The notes under the pieces: model-generated
The model's database searches: none
The model's input: only the letters and a program-made list of their open reading frames with translations
Told to the model about the DNA's origin: nothing
NCBI GenBank assembly: GCA_033239005.1
Contig: BSQZ01000053.1
Span: 727,501 to 791,500, forward strand
Length of the DNA: 64,000 nt
Source of the DNA: Lamellibrachia satsuma
Taxonomy: Eukaryota; Annelida; Polychaeta; Sabellida; Siboglinidae
Reading direction: 5' to 3'
Part shown: positions 57,401-64,000 of the stretch, in pieces
Position numbering within the stretch: the stretch's first letter is position 1
Layout of the letters: each line of letters begins with the position of its first letter
Made by a program: the position numbers and the translations under genes

Positions 57401-57788
57401 GTTGCATATTCATTCAAAGTGTACTAATTCGTACTTTTAAATGTTAATAATTTTTCAGATTGAAAAATATTGATGTAACAATGTCGTGCAGTGAACGGTT
57501 ATGCAATTTAAAACAATAGTAGGGTTCTTTAACAGTTCACTGTGAATGACGGATTTTTTATTTTAATTAGTATGGGGGTCTTGACCTCCTCCTTTAGTAC
57601 GCTTTGTACAGATAGGTAAATGTCAACACTTATGAACGACCCCTTAGCCCTAACGAGGTCTGTTTGTAGTATAACCTCATAAGTCACTTTTGTTGCAGCT
57701 TCACACGCCTGACTTGGGAGGTGACTCGACCACGACAGACTTCATGGACAAACTCATGTCTAACCTTGATATCAGGCAGACATTTTAA
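39483..57788 (+). CDS. IDH3G: isocitrate dehydrogenase [NAD] subunit gamma, mitochondrial (12 exons)
   Basis: Exons: 39483-39557, 41555-41629, 42628-42725, 43734-43846, 46600-46657, 47612-47744, 50905-51038, 51594-51696, 54405-54551, 55213-55307, 56355-56415, 57699-57788. All junctions are GT-AG and in phase, giving 393 residues, the length of human IDH3G. Exons 1-2 encode a basic Ser/Arg-rich presequence ([18 protein letters not shown]...). Exon 3 starts the mature part ([18 protein letters not shown]). Later landmarks are [65 protein letters not shown] and [24 protein letters not shown] and CKS.PGV.TRHKDID favour gamma over alpha or beta. The product is a regulatory subunit of the TCA-cycle enzyme converting isocitrate to 2-oxoglutarate in the mitochondrial matrix. 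Exons 1 and 2 are less certain than 3-12; the exon 1 donor (CAA|gtgggt) is modest. Confidence 0.92.
39915..41545 (-). mobile_element. CR1-like LINE in IDH3G-like intron 1
   Basis: In minus-strand order: endonuclease tail ([31 protein letters not shown]), a jump to the KAFDR motif-A remnant, [13 protein letters not shown], a 14-fold repeated [13 protein letters not shown] segment, [32 protein letters not shown], then broken C-terminal frames ([18 protein letters not shown]). It nearly fills the intron between exons 1 and 2, antisense to the gene. Stops and deletions make it inactive. Confidence 0.85.
40610..40990. repeat. 27-bp minisatellite made from the LINE RT motif
   Basis: Fourteen tandem 27-bp units (for example GAGTACCGACCCCTGTGGTG + CACCACT on plus). 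On the minus strand each unit encodes nine residues of [18 protein letters not shown] type, the conserved RT motif-B loop, in frame with the LINE sequence on both sides. Confidence 0.95.
41946..42220. other. imperfect roughly 180-bp duplication in IDH3G-like intron 2
   Basis: Blocks with ACCTGCCCTCAAAATAATAA..CACGAAAATGTTAAAAC and ACCTGCCCTAAATATAATAA..CACCAAAATGTTAAAAC repeat at about 41911-42010 and 42086-42190. Confidence 0.6.
45650..45960 (+). mobile_element. tRNA-derived SINE
   Basis: The tRNA-like head has an A-box region (TGGTCTAGTGGGTAGAGCAC) and B box (GTGGTTCGATTCCAC), followed by a body (CGATCCCACACAGGAGGTAA, GCCAGAGCTGCTTCCTGG). The head folds poorly as a mature tRNA and the attached body marks it as a SINE. 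It lies in the IDH3G-like intron 4. Confidence 0.75.
46020..46450. mobile_element. MITE family B copy, with a nested insertion
   Basis: Inverted arms TATAAACTATATTTATTCTG and (right, inverted) AATAAACTATATCTATTCTA. Related copies lie at about 14470-14665, 24450-24720 and 50430-50655, all in introns. This one is interrupted at 46110-46263. Confidence 0.65.
46110..46263. mobile_element. 154-bp retro-insertion inside MITE B
   Basis: Flanked by a perfect 14-bp direct repeat, ATTTGTTAATATTG (46096-46109 and 46264-46277). Homologous MITEs at 24.5 and 50.5 kb have the uninterrupted site. The length of the duplication fits target-primed reverse transcription. It contains CTGGACGGGACACTAGTCCA. Confidence 0.75.
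47334..47422. repeat. 31-bp minisatellite, 3 copies
   Basis: TGGGTTCATACGTAACATTT + CAACACATTTTA in the IDH3G-like intron 5. Confidence 0.9.
48549..48925. repeat. 46-bp minisatellite, 8 copies
   Basis: GTGCTTGTCTACTACAATGT + GCTTGTGTGGGGTGCTCTAG + ATCATA, with CTA/CTG variants that alternate in part of the array. IDH3G-like intron 6. Degenerate 40-bp repeats (CTGGAATCTAACATTTGCTT) follow at 49100-49400. Confidence 0.93.
50100..50400. mobile_element. decayed relative of the 3.5-kb MITE
   Basis: Contains GTATTCACGACATGTACGAC and ACACATGCGACACCTGTTGG, matching the left arm of the 3489-3751 element twice; probably two nested or rearranged copies. Confidence 0.5.
50430..50655. mobile_element. 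MITE family B copy
   Basis: ATAAACTATATCTGTTCTAA at the left end, AGAGATATAATTTATTTTAT at the right end (inverted), with an interior like 46.1 kb. Confidence 0.6.
51080..51185 (-). mobile_element. short LINE 3' tail
   Basis: Reverse-oriented tail block (ACAAGGAAGCCATTGACTTA) related to 10.9 and 56.9 kb, inside the IDH3G-like intron 7. Confidence 0.45.
52085..53650 (-). mobile_element. CR1/L2-like LINE in the IDH3G-like intron 8
   Basis: Minus-strand frames include [33 protein letters not shown] (FVDD in place of YADD) and, at 52330-52097, [20 protein letters not shown] with [20 protein letters not shown] near the C terminus. Multiple stops and frameshifts. Confidence 0.82.
54690..54890. repeat. 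GTGCACTGTCA/T repeat
   Basis: Short imperfect repeats of ATGTGCACTGT and ACATGTGCAATGTCAC in IDH3G-like intron 9. An 18-bp CATATCAACACATTTCCT array (55029-55200) follows, right before exon 10. Confidence 0.9.
55213..55307 (+). CDS. IDH3G: IDH3G-like exon 10, whose 3' end is the first unit of a tandem array
   Basis: A 95-nt exon encoding [20 protein letters not shown] and [11 protein letters not shown], ending GG|gtgagt in phase 2; it joins the G of exon 11 (56355) to complete a Gly codon. The last 40 nt of the exon plus the donor are the first of 13 tandem 47-bp copies that continue into the intron. Using any later donor would read CTC GGG TGA, an immediate stop, so only the first donor gives full-length protein. 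Confidence 0.9.
55268..55885. repeat. 47-bp array, 13 copies, of an exon end plus splice donor
   Basis: The unit includes TTTACTGCTGGCTAGTGCAG and ATATCTCGGGTGAGTAC. Copy 1 is the coding end of exon 10; copies 2-13 lie in the intron. GTGAGT is intact in ten copies and lost in copies 5, 10 (GATGAG) and 12 (GTGCAC). Confidence 0.95.
55970..56060 (-). mobile_element. short LINE 3' tail
   Basis: AACAAGGACGCCATTGGCTT + ATTGAGAGTCCAACG matches the same LINE tail; located in the IDH3G-like intron 10. Confidence 0.5.
56517..56700 (+). mobile_element. tRNA-derived SINE
   Basis: Head with A box GTGGCCTAGTGGTTAAGGTG and B box GTGAGTTCAAGACCCAC, body CTTTGCCTCAGTCTACTCAG. The head differs from the SINE at 45.65 kb. 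In the IDH3G-like intron 11. Confidence 0.75.
56810..57225 (-). mobile_element. CR1-like LINE 3' end (second copy)
   Basis: Homologue of 10745-11260; shared landmarks on plus include CCATTAATATATTGTCCTCT, CTACTATCTTTCTTGAGTGA and TTAAACCACATTCTTTTAG. Confidence 0.7.
57230..57385 (+). mobile_element. headless SINE body
   Basis: Shares GACTTTGCCTGTGTC, GTTGGTCCGTTCTGCCTGGT and ATCCCACACAGGCGGTAAAT with the SINE bodies at 29.0 and 45.7 kb, without a tRNA-like head. Confidence 0.6.
57392..57653. mobile_element. MITE, GGGGCCGTTCACA family, copy 1
   Basis: Left end GGGGCTGTTCACAG; right end inverts to GGGGTCGTTCATAAGTGTTG. Part of a family with copies at 60.1 and 62.5 kb. Flanking TTT/TTA is compatible with a 3-bp TWA-type duplication of PIF/Harbinger elements, by inference. 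Confidence 0.65.
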
Positions 57789-58597
57789 TATGTAACACAC
57801 ATTCCAACGTCACCGCAAGGCACTTCTTGCTATATTCTGTGTGCTGCATGCTTAAGTTATTTTAGTTTAACAGTAACTTAAATTTGCTTAGTTGAATTGA
57901 AACTTACATACTTGCTATAGAACTGTCATCAATAGTCAGACACATTTGTACTTAACAAATGTAGATTCTTATTTATTCCACTGGTCAGTAATGATAGAAG
58001 TATACTTGTTGGACATGTTTAGCTAGTGCTATTGTATCAACTTGATGGAAAATGATTGTTTGAAAAGTTGTTTTCGAGGAAATGAATGTTTGCTTCGACA
58101 TTTACGCTAGGAATGGTTGACAAGTTTTAGGAAGTAACGATACAGCTTGGCAGTATTGCAAGATGCACTAGCAATTTTCGTGTAATAATATAGCATCTTG
58201 AGGTACCGAGGTTTTTCTGTGATAGTCTTGCATCATAAAGTTAACATAAGTACCTCAACATATGTTGTACACTCCCGACAAAACAAAATGTAAAAGTTCA
58301 GGCTGTAAAATTGTATCTTCAACAATTTGTCAAAATATGTATCTAAAAAGTGGCACCTGTTAGTTGCCAGATTTTCTGGGGAATGCAATTAAAAGTTGCT
58401 TTCAACAATATGCAGTATTGGATACAATAGAATCACTTTGTCACAGGTAAAATCAACATCTCGTACAAGATACATGTAATTAATAACTTCAATAAGTCAC
58501 TACGTGTCAACATCGTGCGTTGTATTATTTATTTTAACATGTACGTCTTATTTATTTAATATTTACTTACACTAAAAGTGTTGTCTACTAATGTTGT

Positions 58598-58603
58598 AAT
58601 AAA
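58598..58603 (+). terminator. poly(A) signal of the IDH3G-like gene
   Basis: A canonical AATAAA 810 nt after the TAA stop, followed by a GT-rich stretch at 58618-58642, as expected of a cleavage/polyadenylation site. A second AATAAA is at 58799-58804. Confidence 0.6.
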
Positions 58604-59357
58604 ATTATATGTAAGCTACGTGTCGTGTATGTGATCATGTGAAAATGCCCAGTTATTTAACTTGGTAATTGAACATTGAACATCATCGATAAATACAGTG
58701 GCATGACTGCTAAATTACAGTGAGTGGTCAATTTAAATAAAAGCTCAGTTGGTTCATTCATTACATATTATTACATTACAGATGTAAAATACTCGTGTAA
58801 TAAACTGGTTTTCAATTGCTGTTTTCCTTCTCCATCACTGATCCCGTTTCACTGCCGTCTCCACTCCCCCTTCCCTGTTCTCCCCTCCCATTCCTGCTAA
58901 ACCTCTCTTCGTGCAGTCTCCCATCTCATCAGTCTCGGTCATCCTCTTCTATACGTTACACATTATCGACTTGGTTTCTTTGTCCACTAACCTATTTGTA
59001 GGTTTACATGGCAGTCATGTTAAACGGAAAATCTTGTTCAACTTCCTCCTCAACTGATTTAGCCCATTGCGAATCAGGTTCATTGATGTTCAGATCTGTA
59101 GCATGTGAATAGCTTAAGTAATGCGAACAGAAAGTTTAACAAGTGTGTACTTTTGTTAAAATCATTGAAATATTTGACTTTTGTTAGATCGGGTAACTTG
59201 CAAAAGTCTGAATAGCTTTATGCTATATTATGCTATACCAGTAATTATAATAGATAGAACAGGACCACTTTAGCCCTTTTTCGCAAAATTTGTACTGAAT
59301 CCAGTAAAAAATTATTTAATAGTTTGTTCGATGATTTAACCAAAATTAAATTTGTAC

Positions 59358-59935
59358 AAATGAGCTAGCATGTCGTAGTGGATACTAGAGCTAGCATGTC
59401 GTAGTGGATACTAGAGCTGGCATGTCATAGTGGATACTAGAGCTAGCATGGCATAGTGGATACTAGAGGTAGCATGGCATAGTGGATACTAGAGCTAGCA
59501 TGGCGTAGTGGATACTAGAGCCAGCATGGCGAAGTGGACAGTACTAATACTAGAGCTGACATGTCGTAGTGGATACTAGAGCTAGCATGGTGTAGTGGAT
59601 ACTAGAGCTAGCATGGCGTAGTGGATACTAGAGCTAGCATGGCGTAGTGGATACTAGAGCTAGCATGTCGTAGTGGATACTAGAGCTGGCATGTCGTAGT
59701 GGATACTAGAGCTGGCATGTCGTAGTGGATACTAGAGCTGGCATGTCGTAGTGGATACTAGAGCTGGCATGTCGTAGTGGATACTAGAGCTGGCATGTCG
59801 TAGTGGATACTAGAGCCAGCATGGCGAAGTGGACAGTACTAATACTAGAGCTGACATGTCGTAGTGGATACTAGAGCCAGCATGGCATAGTGGATAGATA
59901 CTAGAGCTAGCATGTCCTAGTGGATACAAGATAAG
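59358..59935. repeat. 26-bp minisatellite, about 21 copies
   Basis: GAGCTAGCATGGCGTAGTGG + ATACTA with GTCGTAG variants. A longer variant (GCGAAGTGGACAGTACTAAT) appears twice, indicating a duplicated multi-unit block. Confidence 0.93.
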
Positions 59936-60128
59936 CCTGCAACGAGTGATTGCCTAATTAAGGAACTTTAAATTTATGGGCAATAATGTCCCATTGATAA
60001 ATGAAAAACAACTGCACTTGTCACAAGTCAAAACACGCACAAAAAAGACACTTTTATTTCACACACAACTCCTCCAGATGACGTCACGTTTACAATACTA
60101 TTTCTCTTCCTTATGAAGCTCGACCTAA

Positions 60129-60508
60129 AAGGGCCATTAAACAATAGTCAACATTTACCTAACTGTACGCAGCGAATTAAAGGGGAGGAGAGGCAGGGCC
60201 TGCGCACTAGTTTTGAAATGTTGGTCGCATGTGAAATATGGCCACCATTGAGTCGTAGTGAACTGTTACTGGAACTACTGTTGTGTTTTAAATTGCTTAA
60301 CTGTTCATGGTGCGGCGCTGTAATGCAGTCCGACATCTTGGAAATTCACAACATTGTGAAAAGCAATTATCAATATGGCATCAATTATCAAAACACAAAG
60401 CTTCAACATAATTATTTTTAAAGTATTAATTCGGTGAGGGAGACAGGTACGAAGATTAGTACGCTTTGTACGGACAGGTAAATGTTGACATTTGTGAACG
60501 GCCCCTAA
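60129..60508. mobile_element. MITE, GGGGCCGTTCACA family, copy 2
   Basis: About 50-bp inverted arms: the left arm includes GTCAACATTTACC, and the right arm inverts to GGGGCCGTTCACAAATGTCA. Flanks carry TAA on both sides. Confidence 0.7.
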
Positions 60509-60524
60509 ATCTTGTGTACTTATA

Positions 60525-60765
60525 GTGCGGAGCGCACATGTAAATAATCCACATTCACAACTAATCCGCACACTATTCACCACCCACGCAATAGCCACAC
60601 CTGAAATAGACCGCTACATAAATACGGGATATGTTTCTCATAACATATTCCATTCTTTTTACGATGGGGAGGAACGTCGTGCGGAGCACACACGCAAACA
60701 GTCCACATTCACGATTAATCCGCTCGTTATTCATCACCCGAAATAGTCCACCATATAAATGTGAC
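60525..60765. repeat. 155-bp-spaced duplication
   Basis: Two diverged copies of GTGCGGAGC..CACATTCAC..ATTAATCCGC..ATTCACCACCC (60525-60612 and 60679-60765). Confidence 0.7.
60754..60760 (+). promoter_or_regulatory. TATA-box-like motif
   Basis: CCATATAAATGTG sits at the end of the second copy of a roughly 155-bp duplication (60525-60612 and 60679-60765). The first copy has only the weaker ACATAAATA at the equivalent place. It is meaningful only if the exon at 60810 is real. Confidence 0.2.
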
Positions 60766-60809
60766 CCACTGACGCAGACAGACAGACTGGATAGTGGACC
60801 GACGACCGC

Positions 60810-60874
60810 ATGTCTACAGAAGGAAGTGCCGTCACAGTCCAGAAGTCTCACCGCGACTGTGCTGCCAGCTATTA
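60810..60874 (+). CDS. possible first coding exon of a plus-strand gene
   Basis: An ATG opens MSTEGSAVTVQKSHRDCAAS followed by a strong donor (TATTA|gtaagt). A TATAAAT lies about 55 nt upstream at 60754-60760. No downstream partner exon was found before the window end, and the region overlaps the antisense unknown gene's flank, so this is speculative. Confidence 0.2.
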
Positions 60875-61078
60875 GTAAGTACAAAAGCACAATATACAAA
60901 TAAATAAAAATAAATGCATGTCTGTGCATGCGTGCGTGCATGCGTGCACGTGTGAACAGTGACTCTAAAAGTAAAACTAATGTTACGACGTATTCAAAAT
61001 GATCGTGATTCAAAATACAAGATTATACAATGCAAAATGTAAAATTTCAATAAGTTACACTGTATGGTGGTCACATAG

Positions 61079-63165
61079 CTAATTGCCGTCTTCCTGTGCA
61101 TCCCCAGCACGTTCGTCATCCAACATATCTGAAACGAGAAAATTATTGTATTTATTTTATATTCAAGTGGCATATTTGGTATTCTAAGTAACAGAGTTGT
61201 CGTCAGTCAGGTATAACTTGGACACTGTTCTATGCAACATCGTCTGTACATTATTAAAACACTGCTATATCCTGTCACAATATTACAATACTCAACCATT
61301 TCTTCTTACAAAATTTCACTGACGAGTCCAGTAATTTCAAATTCTTAATATTTTATATAGACACGCGAACATGAATGCCACAAGGGACGCCACAGAGGGA
61401 TGGAGTAATCGTTCACAGTATTTGTAATAGTGTATAATGGTTGACAATTTTTTTTATAATAATATTGGATTACAATGCCAAAGTAATCGTAATCATGTTT
61501 ACAATCACAATGCTAACCTGTGTTGGGATCCAAGGTGACAAATCCACTGGTCTGCATACTGGGATGCTAGAAACAGAAGAAACAGTGGTTTGCAGCTGAC
61601 AGAAACAATTATGTGTCACACAATACAACTAGTGATGTGTTGCTGAAACAAATTAATATTAGAGGGTTCCTCCTCCACTCTCAATAATTATATTTGCTCT
61701 GCCAACTTTTTAAATTATTTACCCAGCAGTTGACAAAATGTGTTTAACAATTTTCTTATGAATTTTAGTGAGTGAGTTAACTTTCATTAAAATTACACAT
61801 GCTCAGATGTTATAATCTACATTTGAAGTCTGCTTTAAAACACTGTGCTTTCTACAAGTAGGCCTATATAAAACAAATTAGTTTGTAAAAGATGTATTTA
61901 TCTAACAAGTCACAAAATGTTCGAGTGAAAATATAATAATCTGAAATCAATACTATCAGCAGGAGCTTTACCATTTGTGGGTCTTTGCCAGCAAGTGCGT
62001 TCTCCTCTTGGTTCCCTTCAACCGACTGCGGGGGCGACACGTCCACATCGGACAGTAGCTGAGGTAGAAGGGGGATCTAAAAACAACAAAAGAAAGTCCA
62101 AGTTTGCGAAAATAAGTGGGTGAGAAGAATTGTGCGAATGAACAGAGTAGACCAGCGAAGATTGATCTAAAAGTGCGCAAGACAATCAGTGGAAATAGAG
62201 ACATGTTGTTGATAAATAGATGGGCTGATGCACATGACCCGAGGGAAAATAAGGAAACAAATAAATGCCAATGACCAGAATTGTGGGTGCTTTTTTATTC
62301 AATAACTTTGATAAACAATGTGTCAATTAATATTCAAGAGAAATTAAACTGTTCTCAGATCTTCTCTATTTTGAATAAATTTGACGGAAACAGACGGATG
62401 AAGACCCCAGGGAGCTGAGGCGGGTAAACACAGCTAAATAGACCAGTCGTCAGGCAACGACAACATTTGTTTTTGTTTCCTGCTGACCCAACACCTCGTC
62501 ATCCATTACAAGTTTAGTGACCGTTCACAACTGTCAACATTTACCTATTTGTATAAAGTGTACTAAGTCTCATACTCCCCCCTGAATTAGTACTTTAAGA
62601 TGTTGATAATTTTTTAGATAGAAAATACATCGATGTATCAATGTTATGGCAAAGTGCATACAATAATAACCAACAGAATGTTTTAAAACATTTATTTTCA
62701 ATGATTATGTTAAAGTGTTGTGTTCTTTTAACATGTTAGTGTTGTCATATTGATAATTGCTTTCCACGAAATTGTGAATTTCTAAGATGTCGGACTGTAT
62801 TACAGTGCCGCCCTGTGAACGGTTACATGGTGTAAAACCTGTGAACGGTTACATGGTGTAAAACCTGTGAATGGTTACATGGTGTAAAACCACAGCAGGT
62901 CCACAACAGTTCACTGCATGATGCAACGATGGTCATATCTCACATGTGACCGACATTAAAAAAATTAGTACGTGGGCCAAGACGCCCTCCCCTTTAGTAC
63001 ACCTTGTACAAATACGTAAATGTGAATGGCCACTTATCTTACCTGCCCAGCCACAGACAGCCCATCCGTGTTGCTAGTGTGGCGATCCTCAGGTGTGTCT
63101 CCCGTTTCCTGGACATCTCCAGACATGAGTTCTGAGAGACACAGTGACTCTGCTTCTGCCCATCT
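61079..63165 (-). CDS. 3' terminal exons of an unrecognised gene
   Basis: Four in-phase exons: 63165-63043 (lower edge uncertain by about 2 nt), 62076-61972, 61566-61518 and 61128-61079 (stop TAG). All have AG/GT borders with good pyrimidine tracts. They encode RWAEAESLCLSELMSGDV..., IPLLPQLLSDVDVSPPQS..., HPSMQTSGFVTLDPNT and DMLDDERAGDAQEDGN-stop. The tail is acidic, Ser/Pro/Glu-rich and probably disordered, with no membrane segment. I recognise no family. The 5' part lies beyond the right edge of the window. Introns contain a MITE (62517-63032) and a dispersed repeat. The gene converges on the 3' end of the IDH3G-like gene. Confidence 0.65.
62517..63032. mobile_element. MITE, same family, copy 3, with an internal 26-bp triplication
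   Basis: Left arm ACCGTTCACAACTGTCAACA, right arm ending AAATGTGAATGGCCAC; TTA flanks both ends. Inside, 62812-62893 holds three copies of GTGAACGGTTACATGGTGTA + AAACCT. It sits in an intron of the unknown gene. Confidence 0.7.
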
Positions 63166-63317
63166 CTGAAAGTACACATCAAATTAAATGAGACGTCCCA
63201 TGCCTAAAGAAGGCGCTTGTCTCTAAAATAAAATCTGTGCACCAGGCGAACAAACAGGACATCCTGTATCTGATATTGTATATTTTGATTAGATACAAAT
63301 CTAAAAAATTCTTCACA

Positions 63318-64000
63318 AGGGAGTTAAAGAGGGTAAGCACAGCTAATTAGATCAGTCTTCGGGTAACAGCAATATTCTTTTATGTCCTGCTGCCCCAACA
63401 CTAACAGTGAGTGAAGAGTCAGTGCTGCTACCAAGAATGTCCTAATTCCAATGTTTGTTTATGTTTCCTGCTGCCCCAACACTAACAGGGAATGAAGAGT
63501 CGGTGCTGCTACCAAGAATGTCCTAATTCCAATGTTTGTTTATGTTTCCTGTTGACCCAACACTAACAGAGAGTGAAGAGTCAGTGCTGCTACCAAGAAT
63601 GTTCTAATTCCAATGTTTGTTTATGTTTCCTGTTGACCCAACACTAACAGGGAGTGAAGAGTTGGTGCAGCAACCAAGAATGTCCTAATTCCAATGTTTG
63701 TTTATGTTTCCTGTTGACCCAACACTAACAGGGAGTGAAGAGTTGGTGCAGCAACCAAGAATGTCCTAGTTCCAATGTTTGTTTATGTTTCCTGCTGACC
63801 CAACACTAACAGGGAGTGAAGAGTTGGTGCAGCAACCAAGAATGTCCTAATTCCAATGTTTGTTTATGTTTCCTGTTGACCCAACACTAACAGAGAGTGA
63901 AGAGTCAGTGCTGCTACCAAGAATGTTCTAATTCCAATGTTTGTTTATGTTTCCTGTTGACCCAACACTAACAGGGAGTGAAGAGTTGGTGCAGCAACCA
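63318..64000. repeat. 81-bp array running off the window
   Basis: At least seven copies of CCCAACACTAACAGGGAGTG + AAGAGTTGGTGCAGCAACCA + AGAATGTCCTAATTCCAATG + TTTGTTTATGTTTCCTGTTGA. It starts inside a dispersed repeat (63318-63400) that also occurs, unexpanded, at 62398-62500. Confidence 0.93.

Overview
This 64 kb window is from a eukaryotic nuclear genome, most likely a marine invertebrate. The genes are split by GT-AG introns. CR1/Jockey-like LINE pieces, tRNA-derived SINEs, DNA transposons, MITEs and many mini- and microsatellites fill most of the remaining DNA. I cannot fix the phylum. There is no operon structure and no CRISPR array. All splice models below were built by eye from splice sites, phase agreement and family similarity.

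Four protein-coding loci are supported. (1) A minus-strand gene, about 26.6 kb down to 6.5 kb, encodes a protein with two cyclic-nucleotide-binding domains, resembling CNBD2/CRIS. At least 14 exons join in phase. (2) A minus-strand single-coding-exon gene at 29.5-30.1 kb encodes a 185-residue CD225/dispanin-like protein with two membrane segments. (3) A plus-strand 12-exon gene at 39.5-57.8 kb encodes an IDH3G-like gamma subunit of mitochondrial NAD-dependent isocitrate dehydrogenase; the joined exons give 393 codons. (4) Four terminal exons of an unrecognised minus-strand gene lie at 61.1-63.2 kb and run in from beyond the right edge, tail to tail with the IDH3G-like gene.

Layout: 0-6.4 kb is repeats (an ACAT run, a 46-bp minisatellite, MITEs, a LINE 3' end). 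6.5-26.6 kb is the CNBD2-like gene; its largest intron (19.96-24.20 kb) holds a hAT-like terminal-repeat element that encloses a 38-bp array and a LINE. 24.98-29.2 kb contains a fold-back structure with a LINE that was itself hit by a MITE, another LINE, and a SINE whose tRNA-like head has expanded into a 20-bp array. 29.5-34.2 kb has the CD225 gene and a 35-bp satellite split by a complete-ended hAT element with an 8-bp target duplication. 34.2-38.9 kb has a LINE, a 21-bp array, hairpins and an AT-rich inverted repeat. 39.5-58.6 kb is the IDH3G-like gene with LINEs, MITEs and SINEs in its introns. 58.6-64 kb has arrays, MITEs and the unknown gene.

No novel multi-gene system is visible. The most unusual signals are a 13-copy, 47-bp duplication that copies an exon end together with its splice donor in the IDH3G-like gene; a 14-fold in-frame expansion of a reverse-transcriptase motif; and the SINE-head array.
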